64,000 nucleotides of DNA from Epiperipatus broadwayi (GCA_028023455.1 JAQFVV010012402.1:10026292-10090291); one strand, 5' to 3'; positions 25,742-37,891 are shown, counted from the first letter of the stretch. Translations and numbers: made by a program. The notes: generated by a model not told the origin, from the sequence alone.

Positions 25742-25895
25742 AATAAGCATTTATTTTATAATGTCTTGCGTGCGATTATAATTATGATAGAATGACAGCC
25801 TGTTAAGCTAATTGCGCAGACGCTGTGAGAATGTTATTAATAAATGAATACCTTCGAACAATCGCACGCAAGACGTTATAAAATAAATGCTTATT
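25742..25895. mobile_element. 154-bp hairpin element containing the 85-bp unit, copy 2
   Basis: Outer inverted repeats of 36 bp (25742-25777 and 25860-25895, about one mismatch; inner end TTGCGTGCGATT) enclose the 85-bp unit. It resembles a miniature TIR element. Copy 1, 337 bp upstream in the same orientation, has the core without these arms, so either the arms were gained or copy 1 is a deletion product. Confidence 0.75.
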
Positions 25896-25969
25896 AATTG
25901 TATAAGTTTTTGATAAATTAAATATTTCAAAATATGAACAAAGTAGGACAAAGTTGAATAAACATTAAA

Positions 25970-27450
25970 CTTTTTTTTTTGCCATTTGTGATACTTTCAA
26001 CTCCAAGTTCAAAAGTATCACTATTTTTCATCAGTATCAAACTTTCACTTCCATGAAGAGTCATAAGAAATGCCAAAGCTTGAAAAATTCTGATCTTTAT
26101 TCTTAAAAATTTAGTTGTTCAGAAAGTCATAATGTTCAATCTCCAATAGTGATAAGTTATGGTTAAATACACAAATCCTTAGCTCTTAAGTCTACCATGT
26201 CTTTAGTGTGGTAAACCTGTTAGTCTGCTATGAATTTCTTTAGTACTGGATTCTTTGTTATAGATGAATAATCTAAGGATGTAAAAGTATTGACATCTAC
26301 ATCTTTATTACCAGCTTTAAAATTAACTGGTTAGCTTCTCATCATAATTTTTATCTAAATATTTAGATACTATTCCATCTTTTCATTTCTAATTCAAATT
26401 TTTCTAATGAGTGTCTTCAGATTTTTTTGTATTTGAATTTATCTATAATTTCTAATTTTCTTCATCAATTTCAAAATCATATTTGTATTTTCCCTATCAT
26501 ATTTTTCTCGTTTTATATTCAATGCACATGTTAAATAGGTAAAATGATTACACACATTTTTAGATTCTTTGCCAATCACCATATTTTATTTTATCTGTTA
26601 CTATTAGTCCCTTCTAGAAATTTCTCTCAAGAACAATATGGTGCTCCATTTCATCCAATTTCACAAGAGTTTTCAATAATTTATAACAATTTATTGAATT
26701 AAAAGATTTTGTTATCAATAAAGCACATGCAGATATTTTTTTAAAATATTTCTTGATCTTCCCAATTTTCCAGCAAGCATTAGCAGCAATACTTTTGTTT
26801 TTCGACTTCCTAGAAAATAGCTTATATTTTTGAAAATTCCTTTTCATTGTAACATTCTAAACTGTGTTAAATGACTTTCAGTATAATCTTATAAGTGTGG
26901 AGGTAAAAAATGGTGTGTAATAATTTGATTCTTTTATCACGACTTTTTTTAAAAGTTACCATTCATTATTTACAATAACTTGGTCAGTTCTTTCATTTTA
27001 ATTCTATATGATTTAGTACCATGATGGAATGATAGACTCAAGAGTTAAAAGTCCCTAGATAGTAGTAGTTCAACCCTGTCATTTCTGATTCTTGATTATC
27101 ACTTGACATTCTGTGTAATAAATCATTTAATTAATATTTTTATTGATTATTTTGGAGTTTTCTATTACAGTTCTGATGCAATAATATCATCATTTTTAGT
27201 GATCTTATTGTAATGATATCAAATCTAATCTGATTTCTTAAATTATTGAGAATTTTCTCAATAAGTACCACAACAAAGTATGTCCTGTTTGATATATTTT
27301 GTATATAATTCTTTGTATATTTTCGATCTCTATCTGATCTTTGTTATCATTAGCATTTTGAGCAAATCTACATGGGATTAATAGTTCATTTTCAACTCTC
27401 TGAAATCTTTCTCCAGTATTTGATTTTATAACTACAAAATAAACCCTCAA
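25970..27450 (-). pseudogene. RTE-type LINE reverse transcriptase, minus strand, decayed
   Basis: Read from 27450 downward, successive pieces match RTE reverse transcriptase in the right order. A PCRFAQNANDN / IIYKIYQTG block (27450-27238) corresponds to the IPAELL...IYQTGEWP-type region. ALLITKSFNSINCYKLLKTL (about 26730-26670) corresponds to the KAFD-type block. YLFNMCIEYKTRK (about 26540-26500) corresponds to SPYLFN. LHGSESLILMK near 26060 corresponds to the conserved YGSE-WTL block. Stops and frameshifts interrupt all pieces and the catalytic DD box is not recognisable. It is a dead insertion, opposite to the kinase gene. Confidence 0.75.
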
Positions 27451-27546
27451 AATACAATTTTTTTATATAGTTGAATATACACTTGTACATTTTATATATT
27501 TTTAAAGATTCTCACATTTAAAAAATGGTTTTCTGGATTTAAATAT

Positions 27547-27655
27547 ATATATATTTAAGTGTCCTAGCATTGACCGGGACGCGAACCCACAACCCGAGCA
27601 ACTGCCTGCAAGTGCAATGCAGTCACGCTGACCTCTCGACCACCAATGCAAGACA
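27547..27655 (-). mobile_element. tRNA-derived SINE family 1, head with intact cloverleaf
   Basis: On the minus strand, positions 27649-27567 form an 83-nt class II tRNA-like fold. The acceptor pairs GCATTGG with TCAATGC, the D region contains TGGTCGAGAGGTC, the anticodon stem pairs CTGCA with TGCAG around the loop TTGCACT, a long variable arm follows, and the T loop is GGTTCGCGTCCC. Continuation into TAGGACA, shared with the SINEs at 808 and 42205, shows it is a SINE head. The loop would read GCA (Cys) on a Leu/Ser-type body, which argues against a working tRNA gene. Confidence 0.7.
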
Positions 27656-27743
27656 AATATATTTGATTCCTTTTACTTCAACAAAACACACACAAACAAA
27701 AGAGCTATTATAGATCAATGGAAATCACTTGTTTAATCTGATC

Positions 27744-29869
27744 TGTTTCGTACTAATATTTAAATTTAAACCCAATAATTATGAAAATAAACAACATATT
27801 CATTACTCCAGAAAAAGAAAAGAGATAAGGCAAAGAAAAACATATTTAGAGAAATATATTTAATAAATGACAACAGATAAATTTAAGGTGAATAAGAGTA
27901 AAAATTAATTAGCACTATTGAAAGAAAACTTAAATAAATTTAATATGAAAAGAATATTTAAATAAGCAATAGAAATTAGTTGCATAAAACAAATAATAAG
28001 AAATCCTGCTTGATAAATGATAAGAGAGATTTACTAATAAGAATTATGTGTGTAACACTATCAAAGTTGAAAAAGACTAATTAAAAATACCAGAGGGGAA
28101 AACAGACTGATTGGTATCTGAGGAAATAAGATAGCAATCAAAAATGCCCAAAAGAAATCAGTGAGAGATATAAATAGCATGTACAGAAAAGTGCAAAGGG
28201 TTTTTTTTTTTGCTTTTGCCTTTTGCTGATTTGCTTGCTTGTTCATTATGAATTTTGTTAATTGTGAACTGTTAGTACTGGGTAGAAGCCAGTGAGAAGC
28301 TGTCTAGGAAGCAACAGGCATTCATACACTGAGGAAAGCAATACCAGAGACTGTGTCTCTGAAGGTACTAGGAACTAAATCAGATCACATAAATTTTTTT
28401 TTGTGCCTAATGAGCTCTATAGAAGAAACACAGAATGAACTGTGAGTATGTGCATGTGTTAAATTTGTACACAGCCAGATTTAAGCGATAGATTGTGCAG
28501 AGTTTGACACAATAATAGTGTGTATATATATAAACCATTATACAATTACAAATATCCAGTAACGCCCGGTGTTTAAAAGTCTGCATCTCAATAATAGCGA
28601 ACTTCAAAATGATACCAATTTGAAGTTGTACGCTAAACGATGTTAAATATTGAAATATAACCAACTCAAACACAGAGCATGAAATTTTAAATAAGCAAAC
28701 TATCGTAAATTTTGCTAATAAAATAAACTATCAATATTCATTACCTACTCAATCTGTTATGTGAGATGTAAAATGATGCATAAACACCCTAATCCAGATC
28801 AGAATTCTTGCTTCATACAAACCATCCAAAAAATAAAAGCGAGAGATTAATTGCTATCATCAAAATTTATATATGAAGAAACTTGGAAGTTGTTTAGACT
28901 TCATGACAACACAAGTGTACAAGGACTATCACAACAATTGCCAACTTTGGACATTGTCAATTAACCTAAGGCTTTTAATCATTAATTAATTAACAATTGC
29001 TTTAGCTTTACTTAAGTTTGTCTATAAGCTTCTCCTTTATTAATTGCCTTTTTGTCTACAAAATGTAACTTTTTTTTTTGACCTAATAAAGTTTGTTTTA
29101 AGATAAACTAACATGTTTACAAATTTATTAAAGACAAACTAAACATTAGATTTTAATCTTTAATTAACCCTCCCAAACTATAAATGAAAATAAAGTTACT
29201 AATAACACCAACTGAAATAATCATACAAATATCTAAACCATTATACAATTACAAATATCCAGTAATATTATTGAGATGTAGACTTTTAAACAGAGGTCGT
29301 TACTGGATATTTGTAATTGTATAATGGTTTAGATATTTGTATGATTATTTCAGTTAGTGTTAACAGTAACTTTATTTTCATTTATAGTTTGGGAGGGTTA
29401 ATTAAAGATTAAAATCTAATGTTTAGTTTGTTTTTAATAAGTTTGTAAACATATAGTTTATTAGCAAAATTTAAGATCGTTTGCTTATTTAAAATTCCAT
29501 GCTCTGTGTTTGAGTTGGTTTTTATTTCAATATTTAACATAGTTTAGCTTACAACTTCAAATTGGTATCATTTTGAAGTTCGCTATTATTGAGCTGTAGA
29601 TAATGGTTTAGATATTTGTATGATTATTTTAGTTAGTGTTAACAGTAACTTTATATATATATATAAATAGAGTATTATTTGTTGTGTGCAGAGTGATCAA
29701 TATTGTGTTAATAATACTTTATTGGGAGGTTCAGCACCAAATGCATTTAGTTACCATTGATAATCCCTTATTGTTAAAATTGTCATTATTAAATTTTGTT
29801 TGTTATTAATTTCCTGTGTATTACTCATTTTTGTTGGTATCCATATAATATATATGCAAATACCCAACA
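27744..29869 (+). repeat. 5' LTR, split by a nested foldback insertion
   Basis: LTR sequence runs 27744 to about 28523, is interrupted, and resumes at about 29661 to 29869. Without the insert it is about 1 kb and aligns to the 3' LTR throughout, for example CACTGAGGAAAGCAAT and GTATTATTTGTTGTGT. A primer binding site just after 29869 is not identifiable with confidence. Confidence 0.8.
28524..29660. mobile_element. Composite foldback element nested in the 5' LTR
   Basis: The left outer block (28531-28735) is inverted against 29450-29610, sharing GCGAACTTCAAAATGATACC and CACAGAGCATG. An inner pair (about 29112-29268 and 29298-29460) is inverted around a roughly 30-bp centre and contains CAAATATCTAAACCATTATA and TACAAATATCCAGTAA. 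The middle 28745-29100 is unique here. It inserts at a TATATA tract of the LTR. A smaller relative lies at 39515-39735. No coding is seen. Confidence 0.75.
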
Positions 29870-29957
29870 ATAGTTGTCACAGTCACCATCTTGAACTTAA
29901 GTATAGCAAAATAATTTTAAAGGCTAGAAATAGAGTAGAGAATCTATAATAGCAGAG

Positions 29958-30693
29958 ATGACACTTAGTCAGTCTGTAATAAGAGAATTCAATATTATGA
30001 ATGCAAGCCAGTGGTACACCACACAGAATTTTTTTTTTTTGCTAAATGATAATAAGGATAATAAAAGAAAGGTAGCCACATTAATGTGTATGTCAGAACT
30101 AAAAATCATTGATGTTATAAATAAGTATTTTAACAACATATTGATAGTGGATAAAATATTTATATGAAGAAATAATTAACAAGATGAATGAACATTTTAA
30201 TTCTAGATTGTCAAGACACATTGCCAGATTAGCATTGAGAAACAGGAGGCAATGGAGTGGTAAAACAATAAAACAATATGGAATCATTTTAAAAGCATTA
30301 GTGAAAGAATGTGGATATGGTGATTATGTAGATGAAATTTTGTTTGACCAATGAATCTAGGGTATGTTGAATGGCAGGCTCAGACAAAACCTATTTACCA
30401 ATATGGAATTAAATTTTGAAGAAGCTATTAAAAAGAGATTGGCCCATGAGCTTATTGTAGAGCAAGTGACACTTTTTAATTGGGAAAATGACAGTAAAAC
30501 AACAGTTTATAAAATGGATTGTGAGACAAGAAATAAAAATAAAATTAATTCTTTCCCTGGTAAAGCATTAAACAGGAAAATTAGTTGTTTCTGAAAGCTG
30601 GGCATATGAGGAAAGACTGTAAATTTAGAAATGAATTGTGCCATATCTGTAAGTGGAAAGTCCACCTAGTAAAAATATGTAGGGAATCATAGG
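29958..30693 (+). pseudogene. Gypsy gag with CCHC zinc knuckle, decayed
   Basis: The first piece (29958-30167) reads as a capsid N-terminal segment (QWYTTQNFFFLLND then KRKVATL). After a frameshift the capsid continues (about 30184-30590) with ECGYGDYVDEILFDQ and GMLNGRLRQNLFT, a strong match to arthropod/mollusc-type gypsy Gag. A zinc knuckle follows at 30639-30680 with spacing C-X2-C-X4-H-X4-C (CHICKWKVHLVKIC), which in the family binds genomic RNA. Stops after MKN-type joints, for example near 30354, mean the protein is not made intact. Confidence 0.8.
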
Positions 30694-30817
30694 AAAGAAA
30701 TAGTCATGAAAATCAAACTAACCTAGTCACATTTGATAGCATTTATAATATTAATGACACAATAACAAGGGGTCAGAGCAAGTTTATGTTGCTGCTTCAA
30801 GTCTTTAATTAAAAAAA

Positions 30818-31005
30818 GTAGACATGGAAACAGACAGCAGGTCAGGAATCTCAATCTTGGAGAAAGTATGGAAACAGATAACAGAACATTAGGCTAACAT
30901 GGCAATAAATAAGACCCTGATTAGGGCTGTAGATGTAAGTGGCAATGTAGTAGAAATAATAGGCTTCGATGTGGTGCTGATAAAATACTGCAATAAAATG
31001 ATGAA
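30818..31005 (+). pseudogene. Gypsy aspartic protease fragment, active site lost
   Basis: METDSRSGISILEKVWKQI (30823-30879) aligns with the DTGS-type protease start MELDTGSxxSxIPxxxW. The catalytic DTGS is changed to ETDS, so activity would be lost. The following TLIRAVDVSGNVVEIIG (from about 30915) fits the next strands. Confidence 0.65.
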
Positions 31006-31099
31006 TTTACTTATATATATAGTATGGAGAAATGTCAATCCATGGTGCAATTGGTTTAAGTTTATAGGGATTAGCACTAGTGTGAATGATAGAGAAATT

Positions 31100-31563
31100 T
31101 GGCCATGGAGACATCCTAAAGACAAGAAGGAAGTTTGACAACAAGTATAAGAGAGAGGAAAATTCTAACTTCAAAGTAGGAACAGCAGTATGGATTAGAC
31201 ATGCTAAGGAAAACCTGGATTAAGGGAACAATACAAAAGATATTGTTTAACCATATCATGTTAATTAAAAGCAAAAATGAATTGCAATACAGACATCATG
31301 AAAAATATGTCAGGGCTCAGAAAACAACTACCACTCATGATTTTGAAGTTATTAAAATAGGAGCAGAAGGGAAAATGTGTGTACCAAAGACTGACTTGCA
31401 AGAAAGCCACTCTATAATAGAAGAGAAAACAATGGAATATGAAAAGTCAGATCCGTGGATAGAAGAACAGATGGAAATGAAAGATGTACTGAAAGTAAAG
31501 GAGAAATCATCCCGGACGATTGGCAAAAAGCGAAAACCTATTAAATTGCAAGATTTTGTCTAA
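31100..31563 (+). pseudogene. Gypsy integrase C-terminal tail fragment
   Basis: A frame from about 31110 reads FDNKYKREENSNFKVGTAVW and, across a stop, KGTIQKILFNHIMLIKSKNE with YRHHEKYVRAQ. This is the FKxGDxVWVR / GTIxxxLGxxxYxV / RHxDQLR layout at the end of gypsy pol. The frame 31201-31563 then runs on as a charged tail of about 70 residues. The catalytic core is missing, and the join to the protease fragment at about 31000-31100 marks the deletion. Confidence 0.7.
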
Positions 31564-31584
31564 TCAAGTTAAATAAAAGTTTTT

Positions 31585-31605
31585 CTGGAGTGGGGGGAGG
31601 TAATA
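31585..31605 (+). other. Polypurine tract of the gypsy element
   Basis: GGAGTGGGGGGAGG lies immediately before the 3' LTR start (TG at 31606, a few bases later), the expected place for the plus-strand primer. Confidence 0.7.
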
Positions 31606-32673
31606 TGTTTCATACTAATATTTAACTTTAAACCCAATAATTATGGAAGTAAACAACATATTCATTACTCCAGAAAAAAAAAAAGAGATAAGGTAAAGAA
31701 AATATATTTAGAGAAATATATTTAATAGATTAGCTAACAGATAAAGTTAAGGCGAATGAGAGTAAAAATAATTAGTGTTATTGAAAGAAAGTTAAATGAA
31801 TTTAATATAAGTAATAAGAACTATTTGTTTAAAATGAACCATAGAAGTTTTTTTGCATAAAACAAATAATATGAAATCTGGCTTGATAAATGATAAGAAA
31901 GATTTACTAATAAGAATTATGTGCATAACACAATCAAAGTTGAAAAAGATAAATTAAAAATACCAGAAAGGAAAACAGACTGATTGGTATCTGAGGAAAT
32001 ATAACAGTGATCAAGAACATCCAAGGGAAATCGGCAAGAAATATAAATAGCTTGAACTGAAAAGTGCAAGAGTTTTTCTTTTGTTTTTGGCTTTTGCAGA
32101 TTTTCTTGCATGTTCATGGTGAATTTTGTTAACTGTGAACTGTTAGTACTGGATATTTGGAGCCTGCTGGAGTTAGAACAGGGCTGAAAGAAGCTAGTGA
32201 GAAATTATCTAGGAAGCAATGGGAAATTCATGCACTGAGGAAAGCAATCTCAGAGACCATGCTTCTGAAGGTACCAACAGGCAGATAGGGACTAAAGCAG
32301 ATCACACAGAACTTATTTTTTTATTATATGTTTAACAGGCTCTATATAATGAAACACTGAATGAATTGTTAGTATACATACTTGTTAAATATGTACACAG
32401 CCAGATTTGAGTGATAGACTGTGGAGTTAGAGTTTGACTGAATAGTAATGTATATATAAATAAAGTATTATTTGTTGTGTATGGGGTGATCAATATTGCT
32501 GTTAATAATACTTTGTTAGGAGGTTCAGTACCAAATTTATTTAGTTATCATTGATAATACCTTATTGTTAATTTTGTTATTATTAAATTTTGTTTGTTAT
32601 TAATTTTTTGTGTGTTACCCAGTTTTATTAATATCTATATAATATATATGTATATACATGCAAATACGCAACA
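31606..32673 (+). repeat. 3' LTR of the gypsy element
   Basis: A 1068-bp LTR beginning TGTTTCATAC and ending CGCAACA. It is uninterrupted, unlike the 5' LTR. The two LTRs differ at many positions and by small indels, so the insertion is old. Confidence 0.8.
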
Positions 32674-35600
32674 TAACCCCAAGAGAATTGTTAATTAATA
32701 GTAATTGATAGTTTCCTAACAACATCAAAAAGCAAAAGTTATCTCTGTTTACATGGATACAATCACAGGCACTGCAGCATATCAAGAAAAAAGTATATTA
32801 AATTTGTGCTTGAAAATAATAATATAACAATCAATAATTATTATGCAAATATAAGTAATTAAACTAATTTTAAAAAGAATTATTTTAACAATTCTTGAGA
32901 TTCCATTCAAAGACATTTGGTGAATTTCAGAAATTCCAGAGATTCATTTGCTTTTATTAATGCATGTAACTAGCCATTGGAACTACTCTTGCTACAGTGT
33001 CAATAGTTATTTGAGCATGGTATGTTTATCTAATCTGTTTTTTTTTTTAAAGTGAATAAATTTTTATTGTGTTCATTTAGGATTTATAATAAAATATTCT
33101 GTTTTTTTTCTCATAATTAACATTTATAAATTAACATATAATTATTTAAGAAAAATGTAACAAAATAATAAAAGAAATATATATATATATATATACGAAA
33201 TACGTATATTGGTGATTAGTTATCTTTTCTGCATGTGGGTGGTTATATGCATCAGTAGTATGAGATAGTCTGGATAGTGAAAGGGCTTGAAAGTCTGAGT
33301 TCAAATCCCCTATATTTTTAATAATTATCATAATGAATATTAATGTTGAATGTATAATAAAAATTATATTTTCCCAATTCTCATTTCATGAAAAAATTGA
33401 AATGAAAAATAAGGATTGATCTGTTCCAGATATTATTATTTGTCAAACAGCAGTTAGCAAAAACAAGAAATACATTATATCTTTTAAAAGTAATTGGTAA
33501 GGAAAAATAAAATGGTTGTGTGGTTGTGATATTAGAAATGCTCTGTTTTGTTTTCCTTGCTTATGTTTTGGCAGTGATACTGTAATAAAGCACCCCTACA
33601 TAAAAATTTCATGGGCTACCACTGTATATTAATCCAGCCACTTAAATTGTTTTTATTCACCATGGACTAATTCATCATAGAATAAGTTGGATGATGATTA
33701 ATGTAAAGGGCAGAAGAAATAAATAAAATTTGATAGTAGATACTTGTTTCTCTTATTCAATACTTATCACAATAACAATAATAATTTGTAAAAAACACAT
33801 GCTTGATTATAAACATTAAATGAGCAATATGGGGATGTTAGTGTTAAATGTTTGAAATAAAATTTAAATATTTTCATGCTGGATGCCACAGAATAAAGAT
33901 TCCATCTTAAAATAATATAAAATTTATTTAGAATACTATTAATATGCCTTACTCATTGGTTAATGGGTATCTGTTTAACTAATATATCCAATCATATTAA
34001 AATAGTTATAAAGTTAAGCTGAACAATCTTATTTTTATTGGAAATTTTGCTGATTCATCAACATCAAACTTTTTTATTTACTATATGAAATTCATATACC
34101 AACCAGTGTTCTTTCATAGAGCCAAGCCATAATTCCCATTCAATAAACCTTATATATTTATTTTATGTAAAGAACAGCTTACAATACAGCCAGTTAATAC
34201 TTAAATAATATTTAATAATTAAAAGATACTTAAGATTAGCCTATATAAGTTTACTTAGATTGGAAAATAAGATGGACAATCTTATTTTCTCAAAGTCTAT
34301 TTTGTAGTTGGAATGAGAGTATCCTTATATTTAGCATTGCTGATTTAAAATTATGTACAGTGCCAGTGAGGGGGTTTATTATTTCTAAACAGAATTACAA
34401 ACTGACCCTGTGCTAGTAAGATTCATTGATTGATCATTAAATAATTAAAATGATAACTTGAATGAAATTAACTAAAATTTAAGCAAACAAAGTATATGTG
34501 TTAAACTGACAACTACAATGAATCTTGGGGGTTATTTGTCTTTTAATATATTTTCATTTATATGTTTAAAAATGAATGGGATGGTATGGAGGTTATTAAG
34601 TGTATCTATAAAAGATATTACACATGGGAAAGTTGAAATGAAAATGAAATATGTGATGTGTGTGTTTTTAATTAAAAAAACCAGATATATTATTCTGTAC
34701 CTAAGGTTTAAAGTTTATATCTAGCCTAGAGATAATCTATATTTGAATAAATTATTAGTAATAATCATTATTGTATTTATCTAGAATAGATTGTGTCAAA
34801 ATTGTCAATGGAGTAACTTTGATACCTGGGCCAACTGATGAGTACTGGTTTAGCAAGAAATGCATCTTAGGGATCATATGTATTCATTCATATGTTTTAA
34901 AAAGAATGTGGTAGTGTGGAAATAATAATATTAAGAACAGTATATCTACAAAAATATATTTTAAATTTATGGGTCGATTTAAATTTTTTTAAAATTTTTA
35001 AATTGTAACCACATTGTTTAGTATTTAATCCTTATTATTAGTACCAATATTTGTATTATTTATTTGTGATTCACATTTTTTTAAAACCATGACTTTATTT
35101 ATAATTTTCAGTGTATTATAAATGTTTATGGATGGTTAAAAACGATGTGTGTATATATATTGTAACCCTATATTTACTATTGTAATTGACAAATATAGCT
35201 AAAAACTGTAAAAAAAAAATTGGCTTTATTTTCTGGTTAAGCAAAGTAAATTCACCACTATGAGGATCATGTGCAGATAATATAGTCCAAATTAAGTTCA
35301 AAAGTCTCTCATATTGCTGCCCAAAAGAAAATATAATTTTAGAAAGTATTAAAGATGTCTTCTAATCAGATTTTGTTAATAAATGCATATATAAAATATG
35401 TGCATCTGTAATTTTATTATTTAAAAAAATTTTTTTTATGTATAAATAGAAAGGCACACCACACAAAATGAATATTTTACAAAGATATACAGAATAGGAC
35501 AATAAATCAAATATAACAAAACAGAATATTTCATATAAGTTCTACAATAACTATTAAAATAATTACAATTAAGATTTCATGTATTTTAAATAATAGAGCT

Positions 35601-36240
35601 AATAGTTCATATCAAATATATGTGTGCACACATGAGATTTTATGTGTTTGAAAGTAGTCAATTTTAGAAGTTGTAAAATTGCTAAATTGAGTTATTTATT
35701 TAATAGTGCAATTCAATTAGAAGGTATTTATTAAATGAATTTATAAATATGGTAAATATCTGAGAACTTTAAGATACTTTTATAAGTTAGTTAGTTGTTA
35801 AATAAATCATTGTAAAATTTATTTTGAGTTGGATCAAAATGAAGTGATTTAAAAGTTTGATATTATTATTATTATTATTATTTTTAATTTTGTCCAGTGT
35901 TTGAAAATTTTGGTGGTTAAAATAAAGCTAGACAATTTTGCTCATCTGCTTACTCCATATCATTATGAAAGTTTTCAAATATTTCCTTGAAAAACCAGAA
36001 AACAAAAGTGTTTTGGGAAATCATGACCAATTAAGATATCAGTTGACCAGAGAGTATAAATAGGAGTGCTTGGGAATTGTAAAATTACAGTGCTTTAAAG
36101 TTCCAGTTAAATGAAATTTCAAAATAGCTATTTTGACTGCCTTCTTCATGATGTCAGAGTAGAAAAACTAACTCTAGGCATTTGGACTAGCTGGCAAAAT
36201 GTTTTTTTTTCCTCAAACTGAAGTTGATAAACAACAACTA
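32674..36240. other. Intronic AT-rich stretch with one tRNA-like half-palindrome
   Basis: Apart from the element at 33177-33330 and an (ATT)n tract at 35861-35882, no feature is recognised. A weak diverged direct similarity links about 34510-34640 with 34850-34960. Confidence 0.35.
33177..33330 (+). mobile_element. tRNA-like palindrome family, single arm
   Basis: It starts in a (TA)n tract, continues with CGTATATTGGTGATTAG and GTATGAGATAG, and ends with GCTTGAAAGTCTGAGTTCAA then ATCCCC, the B-box end. It corresponds to one arm of the 18771-19692 palindrome, and the other arm is absent. Confidence 0.6.
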
Positions 36241-36248
36241 CAAACAAA

Positions 36249-37891
36249 GGATTATCATTAGGTACTAATTTCAAGAAAATTTATATTGCTTTCACCTATT
36301 AGTGAAAACTTTGTAAAATTGCTTACAGGATGCTTAGAATAATTTCAAACAAATCTCTTGTTACTTCATTCAAAATAATTGTGAAATAACTTGTTTCAAA
36401 ACTATGGATTACTCATTATGGATTAGTGAAAGATAAATATTAATTAATAAGTCTAAATCTATGTATAACGTTATTTAAGTTTCGTGGCTTTTGGATAAAA
36501 TACTGAATTATTAATAAAAATCAATGAAGTTATTTGTTTATGGATTATGTTTTTTTTAGTTGGTCTTATTAAGTATTAAAATGACATGAACTAAGTATAT
36601 GAAACCAAAGGATTAATAATGTGCTGCTATTAAAGTATGTGATAAATGCCAACCACCTGGATGTAAATCTGCAAGTGTTCTTAAATGGATTAAGCCACTC
36701 TCTCTTTTGTCTAAAAACTACAATTCAATGTCAGTGCTTTAAGAATGGATTTAGGATTATAAAATGCCACAAAATGAAAATATGACAAATGTGAAAGTGA
36801 TCTTCAGACATCCTAAAATGGATTAATAAGTTAACTTTGTAATTGGAATCAGATTACCAAATGTGTTTAATGAATTTTTGTTAAATTATCATTAAGTGTC
36901 AATAAGGATTAAACCTCTGAAAGAAATTGCCTTGTGCTAATAATATAATATCTAATGTTTTCATTAAAGTATTGTCTGTGAATTTTAAAATGTTGGAATA
37001 TTCTGCAATATTTCCATAGGATAATTTCCAATCTTTCCTAACAGTCTGATTATGAACCGATGGATTACTTAAAATAAAATTTGTTATAATTGTCTAGTTA
37101 TTAAGTTTTATTTATTATTAGTGTAAGCAATAAATAATAAAGTTCTCAAGATAATGCTAAGATATGAAAGTACAAGTAACAACTTTATATATTATATTGA
37201 TGATATTGGGTATGGTGTAATATATATGTGATTTACATTTTATATTGGAGTCAGGTTGTATTTAGTTAAACTAATTTTTAAGCTTATGTAAACCTGTTTA
37301 TATTTAATATATCATATGTTTTATTAGTCCTTAATTCAGCCTCAGATCAATAGGAAACTAATCATCCTTAAGTAGATACTTAAATCACTAAGGATTATTT
37401 ATGTACATAGCGCCTATGATATTTGTATTAGTTTTGAAATGCTATACTATGCAATAAGGCACCCTAATAATATAAATAAAATAAATTGTATTTGTTAATA
37501 GAATATACTTCTAACTAATTATTAAACTTCAAATAATATAGAAGCATGGCAAGATATTCTAATAAAGGATACTAATAAATAATAAATAAAACTATGTATT
37601 TTATATACAATTTAGGAGTGCTAAACAAATAATTTTATTTACTCCAAAAGAATGAAAGAACTAGACAGGTTTATAAAATGGGGTTACTGAATTATTGATT
37701 ATTGTTACCATACTGATTAAGGATATGATAAAACATTATTATCGTCCAGTATTTAAATTTAGGATTTGTTTTAATATTATTCAATTCTCTCCAATAAAGT
37801 ACTAATGTCTTTTCAACACTTTAGAATTACATATATTCGTATTCCAAGCTTAGATTATTCTCAGAGAACATACACTAATATTTATGGATTA
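36249..37891 (+). repeat. One-strand cluster of GGATTA motifs
   Basis: GGATTA occurs 12 times on the plus strand, at 36249, 36406, 36420, 36542, 36610, 36687, 36754, 36820, 36906, 37072, 37392 and 37886. Between 36542 and 36906 the spacing is 66-86 bp. The complement TAATCC was not noticed here. This may be a decayed tandem repeat with a roughly 70-bp unit, or a homotypic cluster of K50 homeodomain (Otx/Pitx/Bicoid-type) sites, for which TAATCC is the known core. Confidence 0.5.

Larger units (their letters stand above)
27744..32673 (+). mobile_element. Gypsy-type LTR retrotransposon, internally deleted
   Basis: Two direct LTRs (27744-29869, enlarged by an insertion, and 31606-32673) begin TGTTTC and end CAACA. 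Between them lie, in order on the plus strand, gag, a CCHC zinc knuckle, an aspartic protease trace and the C-terminal integrase/GPY-like region. Reverse transcriptase, RNase H and the integrase core are missing, so about 3 kb has been deleted compared with a normal gypsy pol. No matching 4-5 bp target duplication is seen (GATC before, TAAC after), which may mean decay or inter-element recombination. The element lies in the same orientation as the kinase gene. Confidence 0.85.

Noticed and set aside
27567-27649. Functional tRNA-Cys gene
   Set aside because: A class II body does not suit tRNA-Cys, and the flanking sequence is shared with other SINE copies.
34510-34960. Diverged direct repeat around 34.5 and 34.9 kb
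   Set aside because: Similarity is weak and largely due to AT composition, so it is not listed as a separate feature.
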